Below, piece after piece: positions 1 through 9,421 of a stretch of 41,881 nt of DNA (position 1 is its first letter; each line of letters starts with the position of its first letter). The position numbers and the translations under genes are program-made. The notes under the pieces were generated by a model that was given only the letters and a program-made list of their open reading frames with translations, was not told the origin of the DNA and did no database searches. The stretch is from Planctomycetia bacterium (GTDB lineage Bacteria; Planctomycetota; Planctomycetia; Gemmatales; Gemmataceae), in assembly GCA_005786805.1 (NCBI GenBank), contig SYCV01000240.1:1-41881 (forward strand), written 5' to 3'.

Positions 1-46
1 AGGATACCGGCTTATCACATACTGGTTTTCGCTGCGTGCGTGACCC

Positions 47-2989
47 ATGAAACCGTTGATATTACTCGCATTTGCCTTTTTCCTGCCCTTGCAATCACAA
101 AACCAGATTCCGGATGTGCAAATTCCCAGGGGTTTCGAGATTCTTCCATATTCGGATGATTCCCTGGCAAGCGACATATATTGCCTGGCAATAAGCCCCA
201 AAGGCCACCTGATGGTCTCGGGGAGAGGTTATTTTCGCATACTTTTGGACTCAAACAAGGACGGTATGGCAGACAGTTTCAAGGACTTCGGCCAAGCCCC
301 GCCAGATGGGGCAACCGGGCTTCTATTTGAAAACAAATCACTTTGGTTCACGGGCAACCAGGGACTATGGTCAATCCCGATTTCGGATGACGGAATCACT
401 GCATCCGGCCCAGCAATAAAACATTTATCATTCAAAACCGGAGGTGAGCATGAGGCCCACGCCGTGCGAAGGGGCCCTGACGGACTGATATACATACTTT
501 GCGGAAACAACACCGGGATAAACTCCACATTCGCAACACAAGTTTCTTCACCCGTTAAAAAGCCTGTCGCGGGAACCCTGATCAAATACAATCCAGACAA
601 CAAAAAAACCGATATCCTCGTTGACGGATTGCGAAACCCCTATTGCTTTGATTTCAACCTGGATGGTGAAATTTTCACTTTTGATTCGGACAATGAGCGG
701 TGCATTTCACTTCCGTGGTACGAACACACCAGAGTATATCACCTGATCCAGGGTGGCAGGTATGGTTGGTGGAATCCCCAACACTCTGAAACATGGCGCT
801 CACCCCCCTGGCACGCCGATATCATTCCCCCGATCGCAACCGCGGGCAGAGGTTCACCCACCGGGGTTCTCTGTTACCGAGGCACTCACTTTCCCACTCA
901 TTATCAAGGAGCCCTTTTTATTCTTGATTGGACTTTCGGCAGGATCCTTGCATGTAGGCTAGAGCCACATTTTTCCTCCTACAAGACAACCCCCGAAATC
1001 TTCCTCGAACCCAAAGGCAACTCGGGATTCGCCCCAACGGCAATTGATACCAATCCGCTCACGGGAGAGTTATTTGTTTCGATAGGCGGGCGGGGCACCA
1101 AGGGTTCCGTGTATAGAATCAGGCACAAAGACAACCCTATTTCACCAACCACCCTGCCCTACAAGATTCCTCTTCCAGCCAGGGAAGCCGTATCAAAGCT
1201 TGCTGAATCCGCCACAAGCGATCTCGAACGAAGAAAAGCTTTGGAATCCATGATTATTGATGGCAAACTCACGCCGGACTCGATCAGGAGGATTTTCAAT
1301 GCTAATGCGGATCATCCGGATCGCTTCATCAGATACGCAACCACCAAGTTACTGGAGGCCAATGACTTTTTTGATGTGAGTGCGAGAAATGCGATTGCGA
1401 AAAACACACTTGGCATGGCCATGGTAAAGACTGAACCGGGCAAAACCGGAAACAAGGCTATGGAAGTTCTCATCGACAAAAAAAACTCTTTTTCAACCCG
1501 TCTTGACTCTCTGAGGATAATTCAAATGGCCCTTGGGGAACTTCCAAACAGCGGCCAGCGTGGGAATTACCGCGAGGGATATTCTGTAAAAAAACAGAAG
1601 GGATCTTGGATTCCAAGCCTCGAAGAAATGAAACTAATTTCGAATTGTTACCCATCCGGAAATATGGAGCTTGATTTCGAATTGGAGAGAACCATCGGAC
1701 TGATGCAATTCAAGGACGGGCAAGTCGCACAAAAACTTCATAACCAGTTGTTGCTTTCAACGGATCCGGTCAGAAAAATTCATCTACTTGCATCCATCGC
1801 CCAGACCGGTGCTTCCATGCCTGATAATCAGGCGGAAAAAGTGATCGATTCGATGTTAAAACTTGGAACGGAGATTGAACAAAAAGGAATGAAAAGGGAT
1901 AGGAACTGGCCATTGCGATTGCAGGAGATCTTTGTCGATATTTCCAAAGGCAGCAAAAACTTCAACACAATGGTGGCAAATTCAAAGGAATTCGGTCTGC
2001 CCGACCATGCCATTTACATGAGAGAAATCAAGAATGAACAAAAGCAGGCTGGCAAAAAATTCGCGGCAAGGATGATCGAAAAACCTGAACTTGGATGGAA
2101 CGCCTCCGCCGTTCGAGTTTTAGAATCCTTACCCACGGATGAATCTTTCCCCGCGGCCAGGGCGCTATGGGGTGAACATGGCTTGGATGAAATCCTAGCT
2201 AGGATTCTTGCCAAAAACCCGGAGCAGCAGGACCTTCCGAAATTCGTAAGTATACTGCGCCAGATTTCCAATGATGATCTGCCTGAGATTTTAAACGCCC
2301 TTGAAAAGCTATCCCCTTTGAAGGAAAAGGATCTATTAATCCTGGCCCAAAAGCTGCCTAATCTCCCGGGTGAACCAAAATACAAGGGTCTGCAGGAAAA
2401 AATCTTCTCGATCTTGCGGAAACATTGGACCAATGGCCCTGAAAGCAACTCATCCATGGATTGGATTAACTGGGCGAGGGAGCATGACACTAAACTTTTG
2501 GACTCCCTTACAAAATCCGGAAGCATAAGCTTGGAGCAATGGAAGACGCGTTTTGACAAGATCAACTGGAATGCTGGTGATGCGAGCAAAGGCGGGAGGA
2601 TTTTTTCACAATGTAAATGCGCCTCCTGTCATTCAGGTTCCCAGGCGCTTGGCCCCGTTCTCGAGGGAGTCACCCAGCGTTTCTCCCAGCTTGATTTATT
2701 GAATGCGATCATTCACCCGGACAAGGATGTTCCAAACCGCTACCGGGCAATCGCCTATACAACAACCAAAGGTCAGATCGTTTTGGGTTTGGTGGTTTAT
2801 GAATCCGCGGATGGGGTTCTGTTACAGACTTCCAGCGGCGAAGCCAAGCGACTTGCGGGAAATGAAATCACCCTGAGGCAGCAAACCCAAAGATCCCTCA
2901 TGCCCGCTGGTTTGCTTGATGAGGCAAAGGACCAGGAAATAGCAGATTTATTCGCGTACTTGAAAAGCCTGGGTAAAAAAGGCAAATAA
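47..2989 (+). CDS. Secreted PVC-type heme c / beta-propeller protein
   Basis: Predicted 980-residue exported protein. The N-terminus (MKPLILLAFAFFLPLQSQ) reads as a signal peptide. Residues of about 25-360 resemble the glucose/sorbosone dehydrogenase-like beta-propeller of planctomycete 'membrane-bound dehydrogenase' proteins (for example DGLIYILCGN and the GLRNPYCFDFNLDGEIFTFD-type stretch). Residues of about 370-840 are helix-rich and probably HEAT-like. The C-terminus holds a PVC-type c-heme domain with C858-A-S-C861-H862, followed by the usual IIHPDKDVPNRYRA and final DLFAYLKSLGKK segments. The family is thought to perform periplasmic redox chemistry on carbohydrate-like substrates, but the substrate is unknown. 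No clear Shine-Dalgarno precedes the ATG, which is common in this phylum. The next gene lies 159 bp downstream on the same strand and looks functionally unrelated. The family call is strong; enzymatic activity is inferred. Confidence 0.88.
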   Translation: MKPLILLAFAFFLPLQSQNQIPDVQIPRGFEILPYSDDSLASDIYCLAISPKGHLMVSGRGYFRILLDSNKDGMADSFKDFGQAPPDGATGLLFENKSLWFTGNQGLWSIPISDDGITASGPAIKHLSFKTGGEHEAHAVRRGPDGLIYILCGNNTGINSTFATQVSSPVKKPVAGTLIKYNPDNKKTDILVDGLRNPYCFDFNLDGEIFTFDSDNERCISLPWYEHTRVYHLIQGGRYGWWNPQHSETWRSPPWHADIIPPIATAGRGSPTGVLCYRGTHFPTHYQGALFILDWTFGRILACRLEPHFSSYKTTPEIFLEPKGNSGFAPTAIDTNPLTGELFVSIGGRGTKGSVYRIRHKDNPISPTTLPYKIPLPAREAVSKLAESATSDLERRKALESMIIDGKLTPDSIRRIFNANADHPDRFIRYATTKLLEANDFFDVSARNAIAKNTLGMAMVKTEPGKTGNKAMEVLIDKKNSFSTRLDSLRIIQMALGELPNSGQRGNYREGYSVKKQKGSWIPSLEEMKLISNCYPSGNMELDFELERTIGLMQFKDGQVAQKLHNQLLLSTDPVRKIHLLASIAQTGASMPDNQAEKVIDSMLKLGTEIEQKGMKRDRNWPLRLQEIFVDISKGSKNFNTMVANSKEFGLPDHAIYMREIKNEQKQAGKKFAARMIEKPELGWNASAVRVLESLPTDESFPAARALWGEHGLDEILARILAKNPEQQDLPKFVSILRQISNDDLPEILNALEKLSPLKEKDLLILAQKLPNLPGEPKYKGLQEKIFSILRKHWTNGPESNSSMDWINWAREHDTKLLDSLTKSGSISLEQWKTRFDKINWNAGDASKGGRIFSQCKCASCHSGSQALGPVLEGVTQRFSQLDLLNAIIHPDKDVPNRYRAIAYTTTKGQIVLGLVVYESADGVLLQTSSGEAKRLAGNEITLRQQTQRSLMPAGLLDEAKDQEIADLFAYLKSLGKKGK

Positions 2990-3148
2990 CAAATCAACTG
3001 TTGTTAATACCTCCACTCTTAACCATGAAAATGGAAATTTAGGCAAGATGGTTCCCATCCTTCGGCATAAATATAGGTTCGTCTAGCTTAAAAAATAGCT
3101 GCCCGATACTATTTCAAGTGCTTTTATTTCAATGGATTGCGCGGGTGA

Positions 3149-4294
3149 GTGGTGAAACCAAGAATTGTATTTGTCCATGATTGGCTAACGGGAATGCGGG
3201 GCGGGGAAAAATGCCTGGAGTCGCTTTGCAGGCTGTTTCCCGATGCAGGTTTATACACCTTGCTTCATAAAAAAGGCGCTCTCTCACCCACCATCGAAAA
3301 GCTGGAACCCAAGACATCCTGGTTGGGCAAGCTTCCGGGTGTGCACTCCTACTATCGGTATTTATTACCTTTAATGCCCAGCGCGATTGAATCAATCAAA
3401 ATCCCCGAATGCGACCTGGTCGTAAGCCTGAGTCATTGCGTCGCGAAGGGAATAGTCCCGCCAAAGGGAGTGCCGCATTTATGCTATTGCTTCACCCCAG
3501 TGAGATACGCCTGGCATTTGCGCGATGATTATTTTGGAGTGGGTGAAAAACCCAGCCTGAAGAAAAGACTGGCTGAACCAATATTGAACAGTATCAGGAG
3601 ATGGGACAAAAAGTCATCTGACAGGGTAAGCCACTTTGTCGCCATCAGCAAAACAATCCAATCCCGCATAAGTGATTGTTATGCCCGGGAAAGCTCGGTG
3701 GTTTATCCCCCGGTGGACACTGATTTTTATGTACCCGCCGGCATTGAAAGGGAAGATTTTTATCTCGTGGTTTCCGCATTCGCCCCTTACAAGCGAATCG
3801 ACCTTGCAATTGAAGCATGCAGGAAATTGAATAAAAAACTGGTGATCATAGGCACTGGCCAGGATGAAAAAAGACTCCGCGCTTTGGCGGGACCTCAAAC
3901 CTATTTTTTGGGCTGGCAGACAGATGCATCAATACGGGAACACATGCAGCGCTGCAAGGCCCTGCTTTTCCCGGGATTTGAAGACTTTGGAATCGTTCCT
4001 GTCGAGGCGCAGGCGTGTGGAACCCCTGTGATCGCGTTGGGTAAAGGTGGGGCAACGGAAACAATCATTGGCAATGAACCAGGGAATGATCCTACCGGAC
4101 TTTTCTTCACGGAACCCACCGTGGAATGCATGACCTTGGCCATCATGGATTTTGAAAAAGAAAGAAACCAATACAACCCACAATCGGCCCGTAAATTTGC
4201 AACTAACTTCAATGAGAAAAACTTCCAGCACGGCATGCTTGATGAGATATCAAAATTTGTATCCAACCCCAATGCATCCAGATTCGCCGCGTGA
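3149..4294 (+). CDS. Glycosyltransferase family 4 (GT-B)
   Basis: Predicted 381-residue cytoplasmic GT-B glycosyltransferase that would transfer a sugar from a nucleotide-sugar donor, probably during exopolysaccharide or surface-glycan assembly. The N-terminal Rossmann half starts with IVFVHDWLTGMRGGEK, the usual acceptor-side glycine-rich turn. The C-terminal half holds VVSAFAPYKRIDLAIEA and the GT4 E-x7-E motif (E278 to E286, in GFEDFGIVPVEAQACGTPVI), which binds the donor sugar nucleotide. The start is GTG: an in-frame TGA (3146-3148) immediately precedes it, so only the GTGs at 3149 and 3152 are possible before residue 15. No partner sugar genes are adjacent, so acceptor and product cannot be named. 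It converges with the kinase gene, 28 bp away. The family assignment is confident. Confidence 0.92.
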   Translation: MVKPRIVFVHDWLTGMRGGEKCLESLCRLFPDAGLYTLLHKKGALSPTIEKLEPKTSWLGKLPGVHSYYRYLLPLMPSAIESIKIPECDLVVSLSHCVAKGIVPPKGVPHLCYCFTPVRYAWHLRDDYFGVGEKPSLKKRLAEPILNSIRRWDKKSSDRVSHFVAISKTIQSRISDCYARESSVVYPPVDTDFYVPAGIEREDFYLVVSAFAPYKRIDLAIEACRKLNKKLVIIGTGQDEKRLRALAGPQTYFLGWQTDASIREHMQRCKALLFPGFEDFGIVPVEAQACGTPVIALGKGGATETIIGNEPGNDPTGLFFTEPTVECMTLAIMDFEKERNQYNPQSARKFATNFNEKNFQHGMLDEISKFVSNPNASRFAA

Positions 4295-4322
4295 TGGGTG
4301 GTGCCAAGTCCGCATATCATTT

Positions 4323-7300
4323 TCAGGCAAGTGTTCGGGCCACCCTGAAACCACTGCCATCACTTGATTGTTCAGGTTTTAATCCGCCACGATGGGCGCT
4401 CCGCAGAACATCTCCCGGATAATAAAATGCCCCGCCACGCAACACCCTGCTGGACATGTCATCAAGAACACGAACATCAGCCTTGATGTCCTCCACCAAG
4501 GTCGCGTCAGGGTAGGGTTGAAGAAGATCCTGCACCCACTGGTAAACATTTCCCGCCATGTCAAAAAATCCAAGGTCATTAGGCTTGAAATGCCCGACGG
4601 GTGAGACCCGATTTTTTGAATTATTCTGATAACAACCAAATTGATCCAGGTGCGAGGCATCAGTCCCGAAAAACCAGGGGGTTTTGGTACCGGCCCTCGA
4701 GCAGTATTCCCATTCCGCCTCGGTGGGAAGCCTGTAACCTTTTTTCCTGAGAAAATCATTTGCCACGCGCATACCGGCCGCATACAAACCTTTGTCATTG
4801 GGCAGATAGCACCATTCAGACTTTGGAATATTTTCCTGTTCATTAAGCCAGTTACAAAACTCGGCTGCCTGATACCAGGAAACACCATTCACCGGGTTAT
4901 CCGCTCCCTTGGAGGCGCGCGCGCCTTGGAAGGTGGGGTTGAATTTCAAGTATTGCTCCATGGTGACAACTTTTTGAGCGACAGCAAAAGATCTGGGTAT
5001 CACCACTTCATGAAGTTTCTCATTTTCATGCCTGCCCACCTCATCCAATGGCGAACCCATCAAAAACCTGACCGGCCCCTTTATGCTGATAAGGCATTGA
5101 CCAAGGTTATTCACATGCCAGTTTCTTGGGCTTTCAGAACCTAGTCTTATATCCCTGGTCGATTTGTCACATAAATGCCCCAGCCCGAGCTTTTGTCTTA
5201 AAATCCAATCCAACGCACCATGCACTCCGGAATCCGGGTGATTCTGATACAACTCAAGCAGGTGATCCAACCATTGCTTTTTTTGGGACTCGGGAACCTC
5301 AGAAAAATTCATTCCACCTAGGGTCAGGATCATCGAGGCCTTTGCGCCCGAATTGGTTTCATCTCGAATTTTTTCGTAAAATATCGCGGGCCGTGCACCA
5401 AGTTCGCAAACCAACGACTGGGCTGTCGTGCGGGGGGTTTCATCAACAGCGTTCAAGAAAATACTGAATCCCTCGGTATCTTCAAGCACCAATTGCAGGG
5501 CTGCAGCCATCCCCTTGCGTGTCTCTGCAATCGCTTTTTCCTGTGGATTATTTGTGGCGACAACAGCCGCCCGAAATCTCTTCAAATAGGGGATCATTTT
5601 ATCCCTGATGGGCAAAATCTTGTTGAAGATTACTTTTTCACCGCCCCGTGGTGCGCTTAAAAAAAGATGAAACAAAATCCTTTCATTATCGCTTGCATAC
5701 TCCAACGCAATCGCATTCGCGTAATTTCGTTGCATTACCGGGTTGGCGACATCCTGTCCAAATGAAACCAATTTATGCAGCAACAATTTCTGAATGGGCT
5801 TGAATATTTCCACCCACTCCCCCAGATAAATCAAATCCTGCGCCACCAACCTATTGATAATTCCCGGAAGAATCTTTTCGAACAATGGCGAGGATGTCTG
5901 CCATAATGCAAGCGCGCCTGCGATCCTGAGGTTCACAGAGTTATCAAGTTCAGGCAATCGTGCGAATTTTTGTTCAAGAAGTGGAATCACGACTTCAGCA
6001 TATGGCGCTAGTCTCTGGCGGATAACCATGAAATCCTGGGGGTTCGCAGCCAAAAGCGGATCAACCAGTAATTTCGCATAGGATGGGTCTGCAGGGAGAA
6101 GGGCAAGCAAAACCTTGGTTTTTGCGGCATCACCATCCTTGATGTCGTATAGTTGTTGCTCAAGCAAAGGCCGGGTGCGGGAAAACTCCTTGTCAGAATT
6201 CGCCAATGCGGACTGCAGCGTTGCTCCCCCCGATTCCAAGACCTTGGAGACACTTTCCATGCCGGGGGCATCAACATTCCTGGATTTATTTAAGCCGCTT
6301 CCCGTTGTCGAGGAGGATGTTGACGAAGAGGAGGGAAAATTGGAAAAAACAGAATCTCCAGCGATTTTCGTGCTGGCACCGACATCCACCTGTCTCAAAT
6401 AATTTTTGAGGTCCTCTGCAAAATCAAGTCCGGTAAGGTATCGGTCATCGAGGTTCTTATTCAAAGCCTTAAGGCAGATCCTCTCCAATTCTTTTGGAAT
6501 CGAATCATTTATCTGCCTGGGTGGCCTTGCAGCAACCCGGATGATTTGCTGAAGGGTGAGCGACACGGTTTTCGCCTCAAAAGGCCTGCGCCCCGCGAGA
6601 AATTCATAAAGGATCACCCCAAGGCTGAAAATATCCGTGCGACCATCAACCATATGAGCCTGCCCGGAAGCCTGCTCAGGGCTCATGTAAGCTGGCGTGC
6701 CAAGTAATCCGGTCGTCAGGTCAAACAATTCATCAGTTAGGGCAAGTCCGAAATCCGCGATAAACAAATTGCCCTTTGAATCCAGAAGAATGTTATCAGG
6801 TTTGATATCCCGATGAACCAATCCTCGTACATGGGCATGGTGCAATGCCTCTGCAATAATTGCAATCCATTTTGCGATGTCTGGGAAAGAGTGGGGGCCA
6901 TTGGCAATGACTTTTGACAGGTTTCCGCCATCCAGATATTTGGAAATAATGAAAACTCCCTCGGATTGGGAGTTTATCACATCATAAACGGGTACGATGT
7001 TTGGATGATCAAGCTTAGCAAGCATCCTCGCTTCGGAAAGAAAGGTTTCAAATTGTTTCTTGTTTTGGGAAGGGTTCTTCGCAACCTTGACCGCGACCAG
7101 TCTTCCAAGTTGCTCATCCTTAGCAAGGTAAACTTTGCCAAAGGTGCCGGTGCCCAATAACTTGAGCACTTGAAACCGATTGAGCAGCAAATTACCCGTG
7201 GTGATTTTTGGTTCGGAATCCTGTAATCCCTGGTGGCTGATGTTTTCAACAAACCGAGTCGCCATCAGTTCATTTGAACCATCCGGCTCCAAATATTGCG

Positions 7301-7346
7301 TTTCGTGAAACTCAGAACCATCTTTATTAAGATCTTTAGGATTCAT
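4323..7346 (-). CDS. Ser/Thr protein kinase with C-terminal FGE-sulfatase-like domain
   Basis: Predicted 1007-residue protein. Residues of about 57-315 form a complete Hanks-type kinase: glycine loop LGTGTFGKVY, ATP-binding K87 (VAVK), catalytic loop H178-R-D180-IKPDN, D198-F-G, and the GTPAYMSPEQ activation-loop end. A serine-rich linker follows (about 335-360), then a long helical region that may be HEAT-like. Residues of about 761-1007 are an FGE-sulfatase/SUMF1-type fold (MGSPLDE, NPVNGVSWYQAAEFCNWLN, YRLPTEAEWEY, FDMAGNVYQWVQD, RVLRGGAF, GFRVAR). The cysteine pair used by true formylglycine-generating enzymes is absent (SAHR where FGE has CxxR-type residues), so this domain is more likely a binding or sensor module. 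No transmembrane segment is evident, which points to a cytoplasmic protein. Substrate unknown. Kinase-FGE fusions recur in planctomycetes. Confidence 0.93.
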   Translation of the reverse strand: MNPKDLNKDGSEFHETQYLEPDGSNELMATRFVENISHQGLQDSEPKITTGNLLLNRFQVLKLLGTGTFGKVYLAKDEQLGRLVAVKVAKNPSQNKKQFETFLSEARMLAKLDHPNIVPVYDVINSQSEGVFIISKYLDGGNLSKVIANGPHSFPDIAKWIAIIAEALHHAHVRGLVHRDIKPDNILLDSKGNLFIADFGLALTDELFDLTTGLLGTPAYMSPEQASGQAHMVDGRTDIFSLGVILYEFLAGRRPFEAKTVSLTLQQIIRVAARPPRQINDSIPKELERICLKALNKNLDDRYLTGLDFAEDLKNYLRQVDVGASTKIAGDSVFSNFPSSSSTSSSTTGSGLNKSRNVDAPGMESVSKVLESGGATLQSALANSDKEFSRTRPLLEQQLYDIKDGDAAKTKVLLALLPADPSYAKLLVDPLLAANPQDFMVIRQRLAPYAEVVIPLLEQKFARLPELDNSVNLRIAGALALWQTSSPLFEKILPGIINRLVAQDLIYLGEWVEIFKPIQKLLLHKLVSFGQDVANPVMQRNYANAIALEYASDNERILFHLFLSAPRGGEKVIFNKILPIRDKMIPYLKRFRAAVVATNNPQEKAIAETRKGMAAALQLVLEDTEGFSIFLNAVDETPRTTAQSLVCELGARPAIFYEKIRDETNSGAKASMILTLGGMNFSEVPESQKKQWLDHLLELYQNHPDSGVHGALDWILRQKLGLGHLCDKSTRDIRLGSESPRNWHVNNLGQCLISIKGPVRFLMGSPLDEVGRHENEKLHEVVIPRSFAVAQKVVTMEQYLKFNPTFQGARASKGADNPVNGVSWYQAAEFCNWLNEQENIPKSEWCYLPNDKGLYAAGMRVANDFLRKKGYRLPTEAEWEYCSRAGTKTPWFFGTDASHLDQFGCYQNNSKNRVSPVGHFKPNDLGFFDMAGNVYQWVQDLLQPYPDATLVEDIKADVRVLDDMSSRVLRGGAFYYPGDVLRSAHRGGLKPEQSSDGSGFRVARTLA

Positions 7347-7461
7347 AAACCTAATTCAAATAAAACACTGCAATTTAATACATTTTTATCTTAAAACAAA
7401 AGCGAAGTCATTACTAGAAAAGATTTTAATTTAAACGAGATCGTTTGCATGGAACTCAAAT

Positions 7462-7494
7462 AAAAAGAGAGGGGTATTATTACCCCCCTCTTTC
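7462..7494 (-). terminator. Rho-independent terminator of the YTV-like gene
   Basis: Read on the minus strand, a G/C-rich hairpin (arms AAAGAGGGG and CCCCTCTCTTT with a TAATAATA-type loop) is followed directly by a T run (TTTTTATTT). It lies about 30 bp past the stop of the cysteine-rich gene. The A/T flanks are symmetric, so it could also work in the other direction, but no + strand gene enters it. Confidence 0.8.
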
Positions 7495-7523
7495 AAGATT
7501 TTAACAAATCACAAACAATTTAA

Positions 7524-8267
7524 TTAGCTGCAGCACTTTCTGCTGGAAAGACGGCTGCCAAGGTTCAAACCTCGACCGCATTTCTTTTCGCAGCAAGCAG
7601 TCTTTTCGCAAGCTGGCTTGCATTCAACTGGCTTGCATTCAACTGGCTTAGCAGCAACTGGCTTACGAACACATACCTTGACGGTGGTTTCGTAAGGAAC
7701 TCTTTCGCAATATTGAACTTTGCGCTTTTCCTTGACTTGCTTCATTTCGCATACGCGAACCTTGCATTCGGTGACTTTTTCTTCCTTCTTCCAAGAGCAA
7801 ACCTTAACGGTTACTTCCTTGGTTTCAGGAACGCATTCGTAAACGGTGCATTTTACTTTTTCGGTTACCATCTGCCTCTGGCAGCAAGTACGGGTACGGC
7901 CAGTGCAAGGATCGCAAGTTGTAACAGGAACGCGAACGCACTTTGTCACTTCCCTTTCAACTTCCTTTGGAACCCTCTTGTAGGTGGTGCAGGTTCTTTT
8001 TTCTTCTTTCCAAACAGGTACACAAACAGTGGTGGTGTACTTGCGAACTTCATCACGATATTCAGGCTTGCATACGGTGACTTCGATTTCTTTTTCCTTG
8101 GTTACGGTCTTGTAGCAGGTGACTTTGCGTTCTTCCCATGTCATTTCGCATGGCTGAGCGCAAGAGGTATTGCAGGATTTACGACCACCAAAAGCCTTTG
8201 CATTAGCTGGCAACATAGCCAAGCTAGCAATTGCTACAAAGGCAACAGACAACAAAAACTTCTTCAT
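7524..8267 (-). CDS. Cysteine-rich YTV-like repeat protein, probable cell-wall/surface protein
   Basis: Predicted 247-residue exported protein. A clear signal peptide (MKKFLLSVAFVAIASLAMLPANAKA) is followed by a mature part with 27 cysteines. That part consists of imperfect short repeats of the form K-x-V-x-x-C-x-x-V-P-x-x-x-x-x-x-V-x-V-C, including the YTTTVCVPV and KRVPYETTV types. This resembles the YTV repeat family of planctomycetes, linked to the cysteine-rich proteinaceous wall. Lys/Glu content is very high, and the tail has a VECKP tandem repeat and clustered CC pairs. The start at 8267 is chosen because a strong GGGAGA Shine-Dalgarno sits 8 nt upstream and gives a canonical signal peptide; longer in-frame starts (to 8321) are less likely. 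It is monocistronic, with an AT-rich upstream region and a strong terminator, which suggests high expression. The wall role is inferred from the family. Confidence 0.78.
   Translation of the reverse strand: MKKFLLSVAFVAIASLAMLPANAKAFGGRKSCNTSCAQPCEMTWEERKVTCYKTVTKEKEIEVTVCKPEYRDEVRKYTTTVCVPVWKEEKRTCTTYKRVPKEVEREVTKCVRVPVTTCDPCTGRTRTCCQRQMVTEKVKCTVYECVPETKEVTVKVCSWKKEEKVTECKVRVCEMKQVKEKRKVQYCERVPYETTVKVCVRKPVAAKPVECKPVECKPACEKTACCEKKCGRGLNLGSRLSSRKCCS
7617..7661 (-). repeat. 15-bp tandem repeat inside the YTV-like gene
   Basis: Two exact consecutive copies of a 15-bp unit (cttgcattcaactgg on +, at 7617-7631 and 7632-7646) and a diverged third (7647-7661) encode the VECKP/AAKP steps of the C-terminal tail. 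This is a recent, in-frame slippage-type expansion. Confidence 0.85.
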
Positions 8268-8514
8268 CTGACAAATCTCCCAGAAAATAAACATGGATGT
8301 ATAAACCTCCCCAGAAATCATAGGTTAGAGAAGATTTTATCTCTAGGCAACAAATTTAATTAAAAAAATATAAAAAGTTTAGGAACTATAGGTCTTATTT
8401 AACGATTGTATCATATTAAACCAAAGTATACTATGTTTCACTTCTTCTCCCACTCATTATAAATTGATCAATGAGAAATTAATAATCACATATAAGTCTA
8501 TATGAATTAATAAC

Positions 8515-9399
8515 TTACGAATTGAATTGCTTCTTACTCAAATCAACCAAAGGTGTTCCACCAATTTTAGATGCCACCTGCGCCGCTAGATAATTTGCTT
8601 CACTAATCGCCCTACGAAGCGGTTTACCTTTTAAAAATCCCACTAGAAGTGCCGCGGTGAAAGAATCTCCAGCACCTATCGTATCTGCAACTTCAATTTT
8701 ATGCCCCTGCAGGTAAATCCGCTCTTTTTTAGTGTGCACCAAGCAACCGTTTTCACCCAGTGTCAATGCGGCGAGGTCTAACTCATAACGCTTACGCAAT
8801 ATTTCAAGCGATTCCTTGAGATCATCCCCCCTTAAGCCAAGGAGGTCTGTCAAGGTTTCTAATTCCTGCTCGTTAAGCTTGACCCAGTTCGCCTTGAATA
8901 GAGACTCCTCTAAAATTTCGCGGGTGTGATAATGCTGCCTCAAGTTGATATCAAAAACTTTGATTGTTTTTTTTGGGCAACACTCCAGGAATTTTTGCAA
9001 TGTTTGCCGGGTAACCGAGTTTCGCTGGCACAAAGTTCCAAAACAAACTGCGGCACAATTTTCCGCAAGGGCCTTAATTTCATCATTCCATTCCAGGTTA
9101 TCCCAGGCAACATTATTCGTAATCTCATATTCAGGCTGTCCCTGGGGATCCACCTTCACTAGCACTGTTCCAGTGGGATTGAATCTATCTACCTGCAGGA
9201 AATCAGACCTTATCCCTAGTTCCATGCTTTTTTGGATCAATTCAATTCCAAGTGCATCTTCACCAACCCTGCTAACCATGATTGCGGGCCAACCCAACTG
9301 ATGACAATGGAAGGTGAAATTAAAGGGAGCCCCGCCCGCTTGCTTGCCGGAAGGCAACATATCCCATAGTATCTCACCAAAGCCCACAATAGGTTGCAA
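8515..9399 (-). CDS. PfkB-family carbohydrate kinase, fructokinase-like
   Basis: Predicted 294-residue ribokinase/PfkB-fold sugar kinase, most like fructokinase (ATP + fructose to fructose 6-phosphate). It shows the N-terminal signature VGFGEILWDMLPSGKQAGGAPFN, the VFDINLRQ segment, and the C-terminal PfkB signature DTIGAGDSF with catalytic base D245. The start is taken as TTG at 9399: GGGAG lies 7 nt upstream, and this places the protein start right at the conserved first beta strand (LQPIVGFGE). An upstream ATG at 9477 would fall inside the preceding gene and add unrelated sequence. The gene follows the membrane protein by 22 bp, so the two are probably cotranscribed. Fructose is the best substrate guess; other hexoses are possible. 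Confidence 0.87.
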   Translation of the reverse strand: MQPIVGFGEILWDMLPSGKQAGGAPFNFTFHCHQLGWPAIMVSRVGEDALGIELIQKSMELGIRSDFLQVDRFNPTGTVLVKVDPQGQPEYEITNNVAWDNLEWNDEIKALAENCAAVCFGTLCQRNSVTRQTLQKFLECCPKKTIKVFDINLRQHYHTREILEESLFKANWVKLNEQELETLTDLLGLRGDDLKESLEILRKRYELDLAALTLGENGCLVHTKKERIYLQGHKIEVADTIGAGDSFTAALLVGFLKGKPLRRAISEANYLAAQVASKIGGTPLVDLSKKQFNS

Positions 9400-9421
9400 A
9401 GCGAAACTCCCAGGCAAAAAA

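Noticed and set aside
7713-8363. 216-codon + strand frame opposite the YTV-like gene
   Set aside because: Its composition (runs of F, N, G and A) is the mirror of the Lys/Glu/Val/Cys-rich codons of the real gene. No start signal and no family features.
8453-8475. CTCATT/AATGAG inverted repeat downstream of the fructokinase
   Set aside because: Only 6 bp stem, 11-nt loop, no T run; not enough for a terminator or operator call.
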